In this document: piece by piece, positions 1 to 5,100 of the stretch | How the letters are laid out: every line of letters starts with the position of its first letter | Position numbering within the stretch: the stretch's first letter is position 1 | Position numbers and translations under genes: made by a program | The notes under the pieces: model-generated | Told to the model about the DNA's origin: nothing | The model's database searches: none | What the model saw: the letters and a program-made list of their open reading frames with translations, nothing else | Source of the DNA: Prolixibacteraceae bacterium | GTDB lineage: Bacteria > Bacteroidota > Bacteroidia > Bacteroidales > Prolixibacteraceae | Reading direction: 5' to 3' | DNA: 6,009 nt | NCBI GenBank assembly: GCA_017998095.1 | Contig: JAGODU010000224.1 | Span: forward strand, 1 to 6,009

Positions 1-38
1 GTATCTGTGGGGGTGGTATTCTTCTTGGAACTAGCCAT
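1..38 (-). CDS. N-terminal fragment of a gene running off the left edge
   Basis: Reading the minus strand from the CAT at 36-38 gives an ATG followed by an open frame to the window edge: MASSKKNTTPTD, a Ser/Thr/Lys-rich start. Support comes from a Bacteroidota-type -7 box (TACCTTTG on the minus strand, 59-66) about 20 nt upstream, which would give a short leader. Only 12 complete codons are visible, so the product cannot be named. The lysine-rich hydrophilic start is not a signal peptide and suggests a cytoplasmic protein. Confidence 0.5.
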   Translation of the reverse strand, partial: MASSKKNTTPTD

Positions 39-58
39 TCGCGGTTTTAAAAAGCGAA

Positions 59-66
59 CAAAGGTA
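59..66 (-). promoter_or_regulatory. Candidate -7 promoter element for the left-edge gene
   Basis: The minus strand reads TACCTTTG, an exact match to the Bacteroidota -7 consensus TAnnTTTG, 20 nt before the ATG at 38. No TTG was found at the expected spacing for a -33 element; the nearest upstream TTG is only about 13 nt away. This is therefore a half-supported promoter. Confidence 0.4.
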
Positions 67-90
67 CGGAAGAAAAAGGCAAGAGAATAG

Positions 91-140
91 GGAATACCGA
101 ATACTTCGGCTCCGCTCAGTACAAGTAAGGAATACCGAAT
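91..140. repeat. 12-bp direct repeat pair (GGAATACCGAAT)
   Basis: GGAATACCGAAT occurs at 91-102 and again at 129-140. The 26 bp between them include a CTTCGGCTCCGCTCAG block that I recall as a common dispersed motif in Bacteroidota intergenic DNA. The two copies are identical. No gene is disrupted by them and no transposase is visible, so this is probably part of a dispersed non-coding repeat family, not the target duplication of a mobile element. Confidence 0.45.
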
Positions 141-155
141 GACGAAGTAGTTATT

Positions 156-210
156 GGGCTTAAAAGCCCTGAAAGGGCGCAAATACTAGAAAGGGGGTTC
201 AGCCCCTTTC
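156..210. repeat. Cluster of palindromic units (REP-like hairpins)
   Basis: Three inverted repeats lie within 55 bp: GGGCTT/AAGCCC (156-161 with 164-169), GCCCT/AGGGC (166-170 with 174-178), which overlaps and competes with the first, and a perfect 8-bp stem GAAAGGGG/CCCCTTTC (189-196 with 203-210) with a 6-nt loop. No T-run follows, so these do not look like intrinsic terminators. The layout resembles REP-type palindromic elements of the kind mobilised by RAYT transposases; no such transposase is present in the window. Confidence 0.5.
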
Positions 211-272
211 GAATGGCGGAATGGCGGAAAGATGGAAAAGGCCAAAGAGGTGCAAGAGGCTGAAGAGGTGCA
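211..272. repeat. Short degenerate tandem repeats of 8 and 9 bp
   Basis: GAATGGCG occurs twice in tandem (211-218, 219-226), followed by a degenerate third unit GAAAGATG. Slightly downstream, a 9-mer appears three times in a row: AGAGGTGCA (246-254), AGAGGCTGA (255-263) and AGAGGTGCA (264-272). These low-copy, imperfect arrays resemble, in style but not in sequence, the longer arrays at the right end of the window. Confidence 0.5.
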
Positions 273-447
273 ATGGACATTTCGATCAGGAGATCATTCA
301 TTGCAAGGAATAATTCATTTCGAAAAGCTAAATCATGCCTCCCCGGGGTTTCCATGCGAAAGGATGTGTGGAGCGGAACACAGGGGGCGGGGGCAAAAAG
401 GCGGAATGGCAGAACGGTAGCGAATTAGCGAGAATTATCGGCTGAAA

Positions 448-479
448 TTTGGATATTACTCAGAAGGTTGGTAAATTTG
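448..479 (+). promoter_or_regulatory. Promoter of the toxin-antitoxin operon
   Basis: TTTG at 448-451, a 20-nt spacer, and TAAATTTG at 472-479 match the Bacteroidota housekeeping promoter (-33 TTTG, -7 TAnnTTTG, spacing about 19-21). Transcription would start around 485-487, leaving a leader of about 15 nt before the ATG at 502. No Shine-Dalgarno sequence is visible in that leader, which is common in this phylum. The -7 box overlaps the palindromic operator at 477-493, so repression by steric blocking is plausible. Confidence 0.65.
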
Positions 480-508
480 ACATAAACTGTCAACAACTAT
501 TATGTCAA
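477..508 (+). promoter_or_regulatory. Likely autoregulatory operator: palindrome plus third half-site
   Basis: TTGACA (477-482) and TGTCAA (488-493) form a perfect 6-bp inverted repeat with a 5-nt spacer, overlapping the end of the -7 box and the expected start of transcription. TGTCAACA then occurs as a direct repeat at 488-495 and 503-510, the second copy lying over the start codon. Three copies of one half-site around a promoter that drives a gene with an XRE DNA-binding domain strongly suggest that the protein binds here and represses itself. The site is seen in the sequence; the binding is inferred. Confidence 0.55.
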
Positions 509-1098
509 CAGAAAAACTGGGAGATAAGCTCCGACGGTTGCGCAATGAAAAGAAGCTGCCGCTGCGCAAAGTGGCGGCGCTGGCGGATATTGATGTGGCC
601 ATCCTGAGTAAAATGGAGCGGGGGGAGCGGAAGCTTTCAAAGGATATTGTCCTCAAACTGGCGGAGATCTACCAGCATGATGCGGATGAGCTGGTCATCA
701 TGTATCTCAGTGAAAGGATATTGTATGAAATCGGGGATGAGGAGCTGGCTGGCAAGGCCCTGATAATGGCAGAGGAAAGTATTGCTTACCAACGGGCACC
801 AAAGGCCAGTAAAGAAGCTATTATTGAATCCATGAAGCAATATTTCAAAAATGACAAGCGGGTCAAAGCAGCCTGGTTATTTGGATCATTTGTACGAGGT
901 GAGATGCATGCAAAGAGTGATATAGATGTGATGGTTCGGTTTGAAGAATCCATGAAGATTTCCTTGTTTGATTTTGCTGATGTTGCAGGCCAACTGGAGA
1001 AAATAACAAACCAAAAAATCGACCTGGTGCAGGAAGGTCAACTATTACCTTTTGCTCATAAAACTGCTAAAAAGGATATAATCAAAATTTATGGATAA
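502..1098 (+). CDS. mntA: XRE helix-turn-helix / MntA-type nucleotidyltransferase fusion (antitoxin)
   Basis: This is the probable antitoxin of a type VII (MntA/HepT) module. Residues 5-64 are an XRE/Cro helix-turn-helix domain, with a recognition region around LRKVAALADIDVAILSKMERG. Residues 65-100 are a helical linker typical of Bacteroidota XRE regulators. Residues 105-198 are a minimal nucleotidyltransferase with the complete GS-X10-DXD motif (Gly128-Ser129, Asp140, Asp142) and a third acidic residue in KIDLV (Asp174), so it should be active. Characterised MntA proteins are about 140 residues and lack the HTH; here the antitoxin also carries its own DNA-binding domain. In the known system MntA transfers AMP from ATP to a Tyr of HepT and neutralises it. 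GC falls from about 52% in the HTH half to about 39% in the transferase half. The ATG at 502 is chosen because it follows a good promoter and gives a full HTH. The stop overlaps the toxin start. The family is clear; the symbol is by domain analogy. Confidence 0.85.
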   Translation: MSTEKLGDKLRRLRNEKKLPLRKVAALADIDVAILSKMERGERKLSKDIVLKLAEIYQHDADELVIMYLSERILYEIGDEELAGKALIMAEESIAYQRAPKASKEAIIESMKQYFKNDKRVKAAWLFGSFVRGEMHAKSDIDVMVRFEESMKISLFDFADVAGQLEKITNQKIDLVQEGQLLPFAHKTAKKDIIKIYG

Positions 1099-1429
1099 AC
1101 CTACTCCAAAAGAACGGGTTCAACATGTGTTGGATTCTATAACGAGTATCCGTTCTTTTATGGAGCACATTACCTTTGAGATGTTTTCCTCGGATAAGTT
1201 ATTGCAAAATGGAGTTAAATACGAATTCCTGATAATTGGTGAAGCGATTCGACATATTGACCAAGACATACTGGACAAATATGAATATCCCTGGCATATT
1301 CCAAGGTCCTTCCGGAATTATATTGCACACCATTATCATGGCATCAAAATAGAATTGATTTTTCTTGCAACCTCCGATCTACATGATCTCGAAAATGTCA
1401 TGATGCTAATAAGGCGCAATGAATTTTAA
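1091..1429 (+). CDS. hepT: HepT-like HEPN (DUF86) RNase toxin
   Basis: This 112-residue, all-helical HEPN protein of the HepT/DUF86 family is the probable toxin partner of the upstream nucleotidyltransferase. The RX4HXY motif is intact in RNYIAHHY: Arg75 and His80 are the expected RNase residues and Tyr82 is the residue that MntA AMPylates in the characterised system. GEAIRHID (50-57) and the YPWHIPRSFRN stretch (66-76) are typical of the family. Its ATG lies inside the end of the antitoxin gene (ATGGATAA, 8-nt overlap), which implies translational coupling with antitoxin made first. No separate promoter is visible. Family members act as dimers with the active site at the interface, and the expected target is RNA (tRNA or mRNA); the target here is unknown. 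A degenerate second copy lies 87 bp downstream. Confidence 0.88.
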   Translation: MDKPTPKERVQHVLDSITSIRSFMEHITFEMFSSDKLLQNGVKYEFLIIGEAIRHIDQDILDKYEYPWHIPRSFRNYIAHHYHGIKIELIFLATSDLHDLENVMMLIRRNEF

Positions 1430-1506
1430 GGTTGACTGTATTGTATTTGCAATACAACCATCTCATTCACGAACACCATCCCAAAACTCAACAAAGACCC
1501 AATCAA
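1426..1506 (-). pseudogene. Relic of the 3' end of a DUF3307 gene
   Basis: Read on the minus strand from 1506, this gives LIGSLLSFG, a divergent stretch, then VLQ and a short tail ending in TAA at 1426-1428. The C-terminus of the intact DUF3307 protein at 4274-4981 reads LIGTLLSFG...VLQ. Over 20 residues, 11 are identical and most of the rest are conservative. At DNA level 1447-1506 aligns without a gap to 4286-4345, with 44 of 60 bases identical and 26 of 29 at 1478-1506. The stop overlaps the toxin gene's stop, a convergent arrangement. Nothing upstream of the LIG residues resembles DUF3307, because the homology ends where similarity to HepT begins. It is a fragment and cannot make a functional protein. 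Confidence 0.7.
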
Positions 1507-1516
1507 GCCTACACCG

Positions 1517-1837
1517 GTGGAAAGGATTGAACATATCTTTGCCGCCATTTCCAGCATCAGGGAATTTATGAATGGTGCCACACTTCAGGCATTTGAAGAA
1601 GATGTATTACTGCAGAGTGCAGTTAAATGGAATTTAGTTGTGATTGGTGAGGCCATACGGAATGTGGATCAATCCATTCTGGATAAGTATCACTATCCAT
1701 CGCATATTCCAAAGTCATTCCTTAATTATTTCATTCAATCGTATAATGAAGTAAAGATCGAAAGGACATATTTTGCTACGCAAGAGTTGGGAGGTCTTGA
1801 AGAGGTTATGACGTCTATCTTTCAGAATGAGTTTTAA
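1517..1837 (+). CDS. Degenerate HepT-like HEPN paralogue, catalytic residues lost
   Basis: This is a tandem paralogue of the toxin just upstream: 58 of 110 aligned positions are identical, with no gap. Alignment shows that the RX4HXY motif has become LNYFIQSY: the Arg is Leu69 and the His is Gln74, while the Tyr (76) remains. RNase activity is therefore not expected. Homology extends upstream of the GTG at 1517 into KPTP (codons from 1505), but the codon aligned with the toxin's ATG is CCA, and no ATG, GTG or TTG occurs in frame between the TGA at 1433 and 1517. The original start has been lost at the junction with the DUF3307 relic. It may be a decaying pseudogene, or an expressed dead HEPN that dimerises with the active one; the undamaged frame leaves the second option open. 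It has no nucleotidyltransferase partner of its own. Confidence 0.6.
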   Translation: MERIEHIFAAISSIREFMNGATLQAFEEDVLLQSAVKWNLVVIGEAIRNVDQSILDKYHYPSHIPKSFLNYFIQSYNEVKIERTYFATQELGGLEEVMTSIFQNEF

Positions 1838-1932
1838 AGAGAACTCCTGGGTTGACCTTTTCCTATTCTGTGTAATTTTATCATCAGGATTATCAAGTTC
1901 TCCTTAATATTTATCTCATAACTGTTTGCTAC

Positions 1933-2592
1933 ATGAGAAGTATCCATATTATAATATTGATCCTTTGCTTTTTTACTGAAGTGGTATATAGTCAGGTGAA
2001 TACTGTGCCGGAAATAAAATTTTCCCGCGAACAAATTAACTATATTTATAACAGATCTTTAGAACTAATGGTATTGGATCGACGTGCTAACAACTATGAT
2101 ATGAGTGAGGGGCTTCCATTTAAAAAGCAACTGATAAACTTTGATAGCATTAGATTCTATATTTGTAGTAGCAAAACAGATATCAATACGAACCCTGACC
2201 TTCCTTACAAATTGAAAAGTGCCAGGCCTCTAAACGCTGACTTTGATTTACAGGAATCAAGCATGTTTACACTATTCAATGCTAAATTGATTGAATTGGA
2301 GCCAAATGGTAATTTTGATTATTACAGATCCATGTTGCCAGGTGTTTCGAATATTGCACTCTTATCATTTTCAGATTTGTATGTGTATAACAATTTTATC
2401 TATATAAGTGTTGATATGATTTATTTATTAAAGAGTGATTTTTATTTTTACCCGTCAGAATGCACATTTCAAATTGAGCTTTGCAATGATAGGATTCCTA
2501 TTTTTAAGTTAGGGTTCTATAGCCAAGGAATAACTGATAATGGACTACCTATTATAAATACATTCAATTTTAATGAAATTGATTGTAATTAG
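1933..2592 (+). CDS. Exported protein of unknown function
   Basis: The 219-residue product begins with a clear Sec signal peptide: a positive MRSIH start, a hydrophobic core (about residues 5-18) and a probable cleavage after VYS (residue 20). The mature part is hydrophilic, rich in Asn, Asp, Tyr and Phe, and has no transmembrane segment or motif that I recognise. There is no T9SS tail and no lipobox, so it would be periplasmic or loosely outer-membrane associated. The start at 1933 is chosen because it yields the full signal peptide; no promoter match stands out in the 95 bp before it. It is AT-rich compared with the flanking genes and lies 51 bp before the next exported protein gene, probably in the same transcript. 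The family is not recognised. Confidence 0.65.
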   Translation: MRSIHIIILILCFFTEVVYSQVNTVPEIKFSREQINYIYNRSLELMVLDRRANNYDMSEGLPFKKQLINFDSIRFYICSSKTDINTNPDLPYKLKSARPLNADFDLQESSMFTLFNAKLIELEPNGNFDYYRSMLPGVSNIALLSFSDLYVYNNFIYISVDMIYLLKSDFYFYPSECTFQIELCNDRIPIFKLGFYSQGITDNGLPIINTFNFNEIDCN

Positions 2593-2643
2593 GAAACCTT
2601 ACAAGATTTCATTATATTTCAACCCTACAATATTTGACAAAAG

Positions 2644-4146
2644 ATGCGCTTAGTCGGAATAGTCGCTTTTATTGTGAGTTTGATTGTGCCTGGAAATGGT
2701 ATCTGTCAGCACAGAGAGGACTATATTTGGCAATTAGGTAAATCTAGTGATGCGAATATTGATGATTTTCCTCAGAGTATTCAAGTAAATTTTAATAATA
2801 GTCAACTTACTTCAGATACTTTCTATAGGCCTTTTTATATGGGTTATTTCAACACTTCTATTTCAAATGGAATTGGTGAATTGTTACTTTATACTAATGG
2901 TTGTCAAGTTATGAGTGCTAATCATGAAAACATTCCAGGATCTGATACTTTGAATCCTGGAATTGTTGATCTCGAGTGGTGTGTTGGCGCAAAATTAGGT
3001 TATCCTGTATTCGAAGGAGGGCTTTTTTTATCCTTTTCTAATGATAGTTGTATTCTGCTACTTCACCAGCGATTAATTATTGAAAGTCACCCTACAGGCC
3101 TCTCTGTTGATACTTTATTCTATTCTGAGTTTATAAAGAGTAATGACGAGTATGTATTATCGAAAAAGTCAGTCCCAATATGTGGTGGCAAGTTGTTGCA
3201 AGGGAATTTGGAAGCTTTTAAATCGGAAGATGGCCATGGATGGTGGGTAATTCAGCAAGTGGAGGATTCAAACATATATGTTACTATCAAAGTTGATTCG
3301 TGCAAAATTGATACTGTTTTTACGCAAGAAATCGGCACTAAAATTAGTGCTACAGATATTGCACAATCAGTATTTTCTCCGAATGGATTAAAATATGCAA
3401 GATTTGGATCCAAGAATCAACTATTTCTTTTTGATTTTAATCGAACGAATGGTCATTTATCTAATTTTCAAGAAATACATATTTCAGATGAGGGGCAATA
3501 CGCAGGTATTGCTTTTTCTCCTAATAATAGATTTTTGTATGTATGTAATTCAACTGATGTTTTTCAACTAGATTTATTTTCGGAAAATATTGAGAATAGT
3601 AAAATTCTTTTAGGACAATACGATGGATTTCTTGATCCATTTCCAACACGCTTTAACTTAATGCAATTAGGGCCGGATTGTAGAATTTATATTGGCTCAA
3701 CGAATGGTGTTAAATCAATGCATCTTATAAAGGAGCCTGATTTACTTGGGCTGGAATCTGAATTTGAACAGCATGCATTTCATTTTCCAGTCAATAATAG
3801 TATCACCATTCCTAACTTTCCAAATTTTAGGTATGATACTACCTTTCCTTGCGACCCTAATATAACTAATTTCTTAAGCCAATATTACAACCCAATGTCA
3901 GAGGCTGTAATCTTTCCTATTCCGACTCATGATGATATTAATATTCAATTATCTGAGGAATGGATGAATGAAAAAGTTATTTCATTTGAAGTGTCAAATA
4001 TTTCGGGACAGTTAATTTTTTCAAATTATTTGACAAAAAGTATGGATCCACAAAAATTTAGCCTTCCTTACTTGCTGCCTGGGGTATATTTTATTTTTAT
4101 TAAATCTACCACAAAATGGTACTCCAAAAGGATTGTCTTTTATTAG
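2644..4146 (+). CDS. Secreted beta-propeller-like protein with T9SS type A sorting domain
   Basis: The 500-residue product starts with a signal peptide (about residues 1-20, hydrophobic VGIVAFIVSLIV) and ends with a type IX secretion sorting tail (about 421-500) showing the usual elements: FPIPTHDDINIQL, EVSNISGQLIF, then LLPGVYFIFIKS and a basic end. It should cross the outer membrane by T9SS and be released or anchored at the surface. Residues 235-400 contain propeller-like repeats: FSPNGLKYA (244), FSPNNRFLYV (291), QLGPDCRIYIGS (341) and IPNFPNFRYD (389). This set recurs in a common family of large surface proteins of Saprospiria and related Bacteroidota whose role is not established. Residues 25-230 look like a poorly conserved beta-rich region. 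It is AT-rich, follows another exported protein gene by 51 bp, and converges on the DUF3307 gene. The substrate or ligand is unknown. Confidence 0.8.
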   Translation: MRLVGIVAFIVSLIVPGNGICQHREDYIWQLGKSSDANIDDFPQSIQVNFNNSQLTSDTFYRPFYMGYFNTSISNGIGELLLYTNGCQVMSANHENIPGSDTLNPGIVDLEWCVGAKLGYPVFEGGLFLSFSNDSCILLLHQRLIIESHPTGLSVDTLFYSEFIKSNDEYVLSKKSVPICGGKLLQGNLEAFKSEDGHGWWVIQQVEDSNIYVTIKVDSCKIDTVFTQEIGTKISATDIAQSVFSPNGLKYARFGSKNQLFLFDFNRTNGHLSNFQEIHISDEGQYAGIAFSPNNRFLYVCNSTDVFQLDLFSENIENSKILLGQYDGFLDPFPTRFNLMQLGPDCRIYIGSTNGVKSMHLIKEPDLLGLESEFEQHAFHFPVNNSITIPNFPNFRYDTTFPCDPNITNFLSQYYNPMSEAVIFPIPTHDDINIQLSEEWMNEKVISFEVSNISGQLIFSNYLTKSMDPQKFSLPYLLPGVYFIFIKSTTKWYSKRIVFY

Positions 4147-4220
4147 AGAAGGAAGCCAATTATAATTAACAACTTTTGCCAGTAATGTATTAGAACTCCT
4201 AATTATACCTTTTATTAGAG
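4137..4220. repeat. 12-bp direct repeat at the end of the secreted-protein gene
   Basis: CTTTTATTAGAG occurs at 4137-4148, spanning the TAG stop of the secreted-protein gene, and again at 4209-4220 in the intergenic space. The sequence is AT-rich, so coincidence is possible. The 127-bp gap between the convergent genes shows no convincing terminator hairpin. Confidence 0.3.
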
Positions 4221-4273
4221 CACAAAAATTTAATTGTTTACAGCGAATTGTTACAAATTATTTTATTCAAATC

Positions 4274-4981
4274 TTAGTTAGCAAATTGCAATACTAGCAA
4301 CCCCGTAGCAATTGCAATCCCAAAACTCAGCAAAGTCCCTATCAATATATATTCCGTCAGTTTCCTGTCCTTGGATTCTTTGAGATCACCAAAGCGAAAG
4401 ACAGATTTTGCTGCGATCAAGAACCCAATTCCTTCCCAATGACCGGTGAGTAAAAAAGCGAGGATAAACAGTCGTTCAAAGATGCCGATATATTTCCCTG
4501 CGTTGGTAAGTGAAGCACTATCTATATCTGTTGTTTCAGGCAGCCATTGTGAAACGAATACTTTGATGGCTATCGACGCCGGTATGGTGACAGCTACCAT
4601 AGCCGTCAGGTAAATCAATCGTTGTTCGGTGAGGATGGACGCAAAAGAAATATGCAGGTTTTGCCAGAAATACCATAACACACCTATCACTGCCAGGTGA
4701 AGAAACTGGTCGATAAAGAATAATGCTCTCCTGTTTTTATCCGTCTGGAATGTTGCTTTCAGTCCATCAATAAACGCATGAGATATCATCAGTATAACCA
4801 CAGGTCGCCAAAATTGGATGTCCCATACTAACAACATGACGAGCACACCGTGAATACATACGTGCAGGTACAAGGCGAGGGACCTGAACTTTTTCTCTTC
4901 CTTTTCCTTGATCCACTTAGCCGATTGAAGAAAGAAATCTCCGATCAAATGAGCCAGGATGAGTTTAATGAGGAGGGTCAT
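4274..4981 (-). CDS. DUF3307 family integral membrane protein
   Basis: The 235-residue polytopic membrane protein has the family's signature residues: HLIGDFFLQ near the N-terminus (His11, Asp15, Gln19), His40, HAFID (68-72), FIDQFLH (89-95), GKYIGIFER (162-170), AAKSVFRF (190-197) and EYILIGTLLS (210-219). About six hydrophobic segments are visible, near 3-18, 42-55, 58-72, 93-107, 122-142 and 210-232, plus a weaker one near 168-185. The conserved polar and His/Asp residues in membrane helices suggest metal binding or catalysis, but no activity is established. It lies 95 bp downstream of a SatD gene on the same strand, a pairing I recall from other Bacteroidota and from Firmicutes, and is probably co-transcribed. 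A short relic of a homologous 3' end lies at 1426-1506. No promoter of its own was found. Confidence 0.85.
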   Translation of the reverse strand: MTLLIKLILAHLIGDFFLQSAKWIKEKEEKKFRSLALYLHVCIHGVLVMLLVWDIQFWRPVVILMISHAFIDGLKATFQTDKNRRALFFIDQFLHLAVIGVLWYFWQNLHISFASILTEQRLIYLTAMVAVTIPASIAIKVFVSQWLPETTDIDSASLTNAGKYIGIFERLFILAFLLTGHWEGIGFLIAAKSVFRFGDLKESKDRKLTEYILIGTLLSFGIAIATGLLVLQFAN

Positions 4982-5001
4982 ACTATTGTGTTTGTAATTT
5001 T

Positions 5002-5100
5002 AGGGCGTTGCTAATAACTACCATTTTAATATGTTAAACTGTTTTAATGCTGACAATCAGTGTGGTTCTTTAATCATTAAGAGGTTATTAGCCACGCCCT
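5002..5100. repeat. 17-bp inverted repeat spanning the SatD-DUF3307 gap
   Basis: The arm at 5002-5018 (AGGGCGTTGCTAATAAC) and the arm at 5084-5100 (GTTATTAGCCACGCCCT) are reverse complements at 16 of 17 positions, with 65 bp between them. The right arm is inside the last codons of SatD (RAWLIT); the left arm is 20 bp upstream of the DUF3307 start. In the transcript this would be a long stem enclosing the SatD stop, placed just before the DUF3307 start. It is either a regulatory or processing hairpin or an inverted duplication of the SatD gene end. Confidence 0.6.

Larger units (their letters stand above)
39..447. other. Gene-free intergenic region rich in short repeats
   Basis: No open frame here looks like a real protein. 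The region is made of short repeats and palindromes, listed separately: a 12-bp direct repeat, two hairpin units and 8/9-mer tandem repeats. Between about 273 and 447 I see only scattered small palindromes, such as TGTGT/ACACA around 365-381 and CCCCGGGG around 341-348, and nothing nameable. The composition and repeated blocks resemble dispersed non-coding repeats seen between Bacteroidota genes; that comparison is from memory. Confidence 0.5.

Noticed and set aside
116..355. 79-residue minus-strand open frame
   Set aside because: It reads straight through the palindromic and tandem-repeat DNA and has no family features; such frames through intergenic repeats are usually artefacts.
232..420. 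62-residue plus-strand open frame
   Set aside because: Its N-terminal sequence is simply the translated 9-mer repeat, and there is no promoter or recognisable domain.
456..840. Minus-strand open frames opposite the antitoxin gene
   Set aside because: They are antisense shadows of a well-supported gene with intact motifs.
1121..1132. CAACA-TG-TGTTG palindrome in the toxin gene
   Set aside because: It lies in a conserved coding stretch, is short and has no partner sites; coincidence is the simplest explanation.
1834..2034. 66-residue minus-strand open frame
   Set aside because: It overlaps the signal-peptide coding region of the exported protein, has no recognisable features, and is not a further DUF3307 remnant.
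4147..4273. Bidirectional intrinsic terminator between convergent genes
   Set aside because: Only weak AT-rich self-complementarity (such as AATTATAATT) is present, with no GC stem followed by a T-run.
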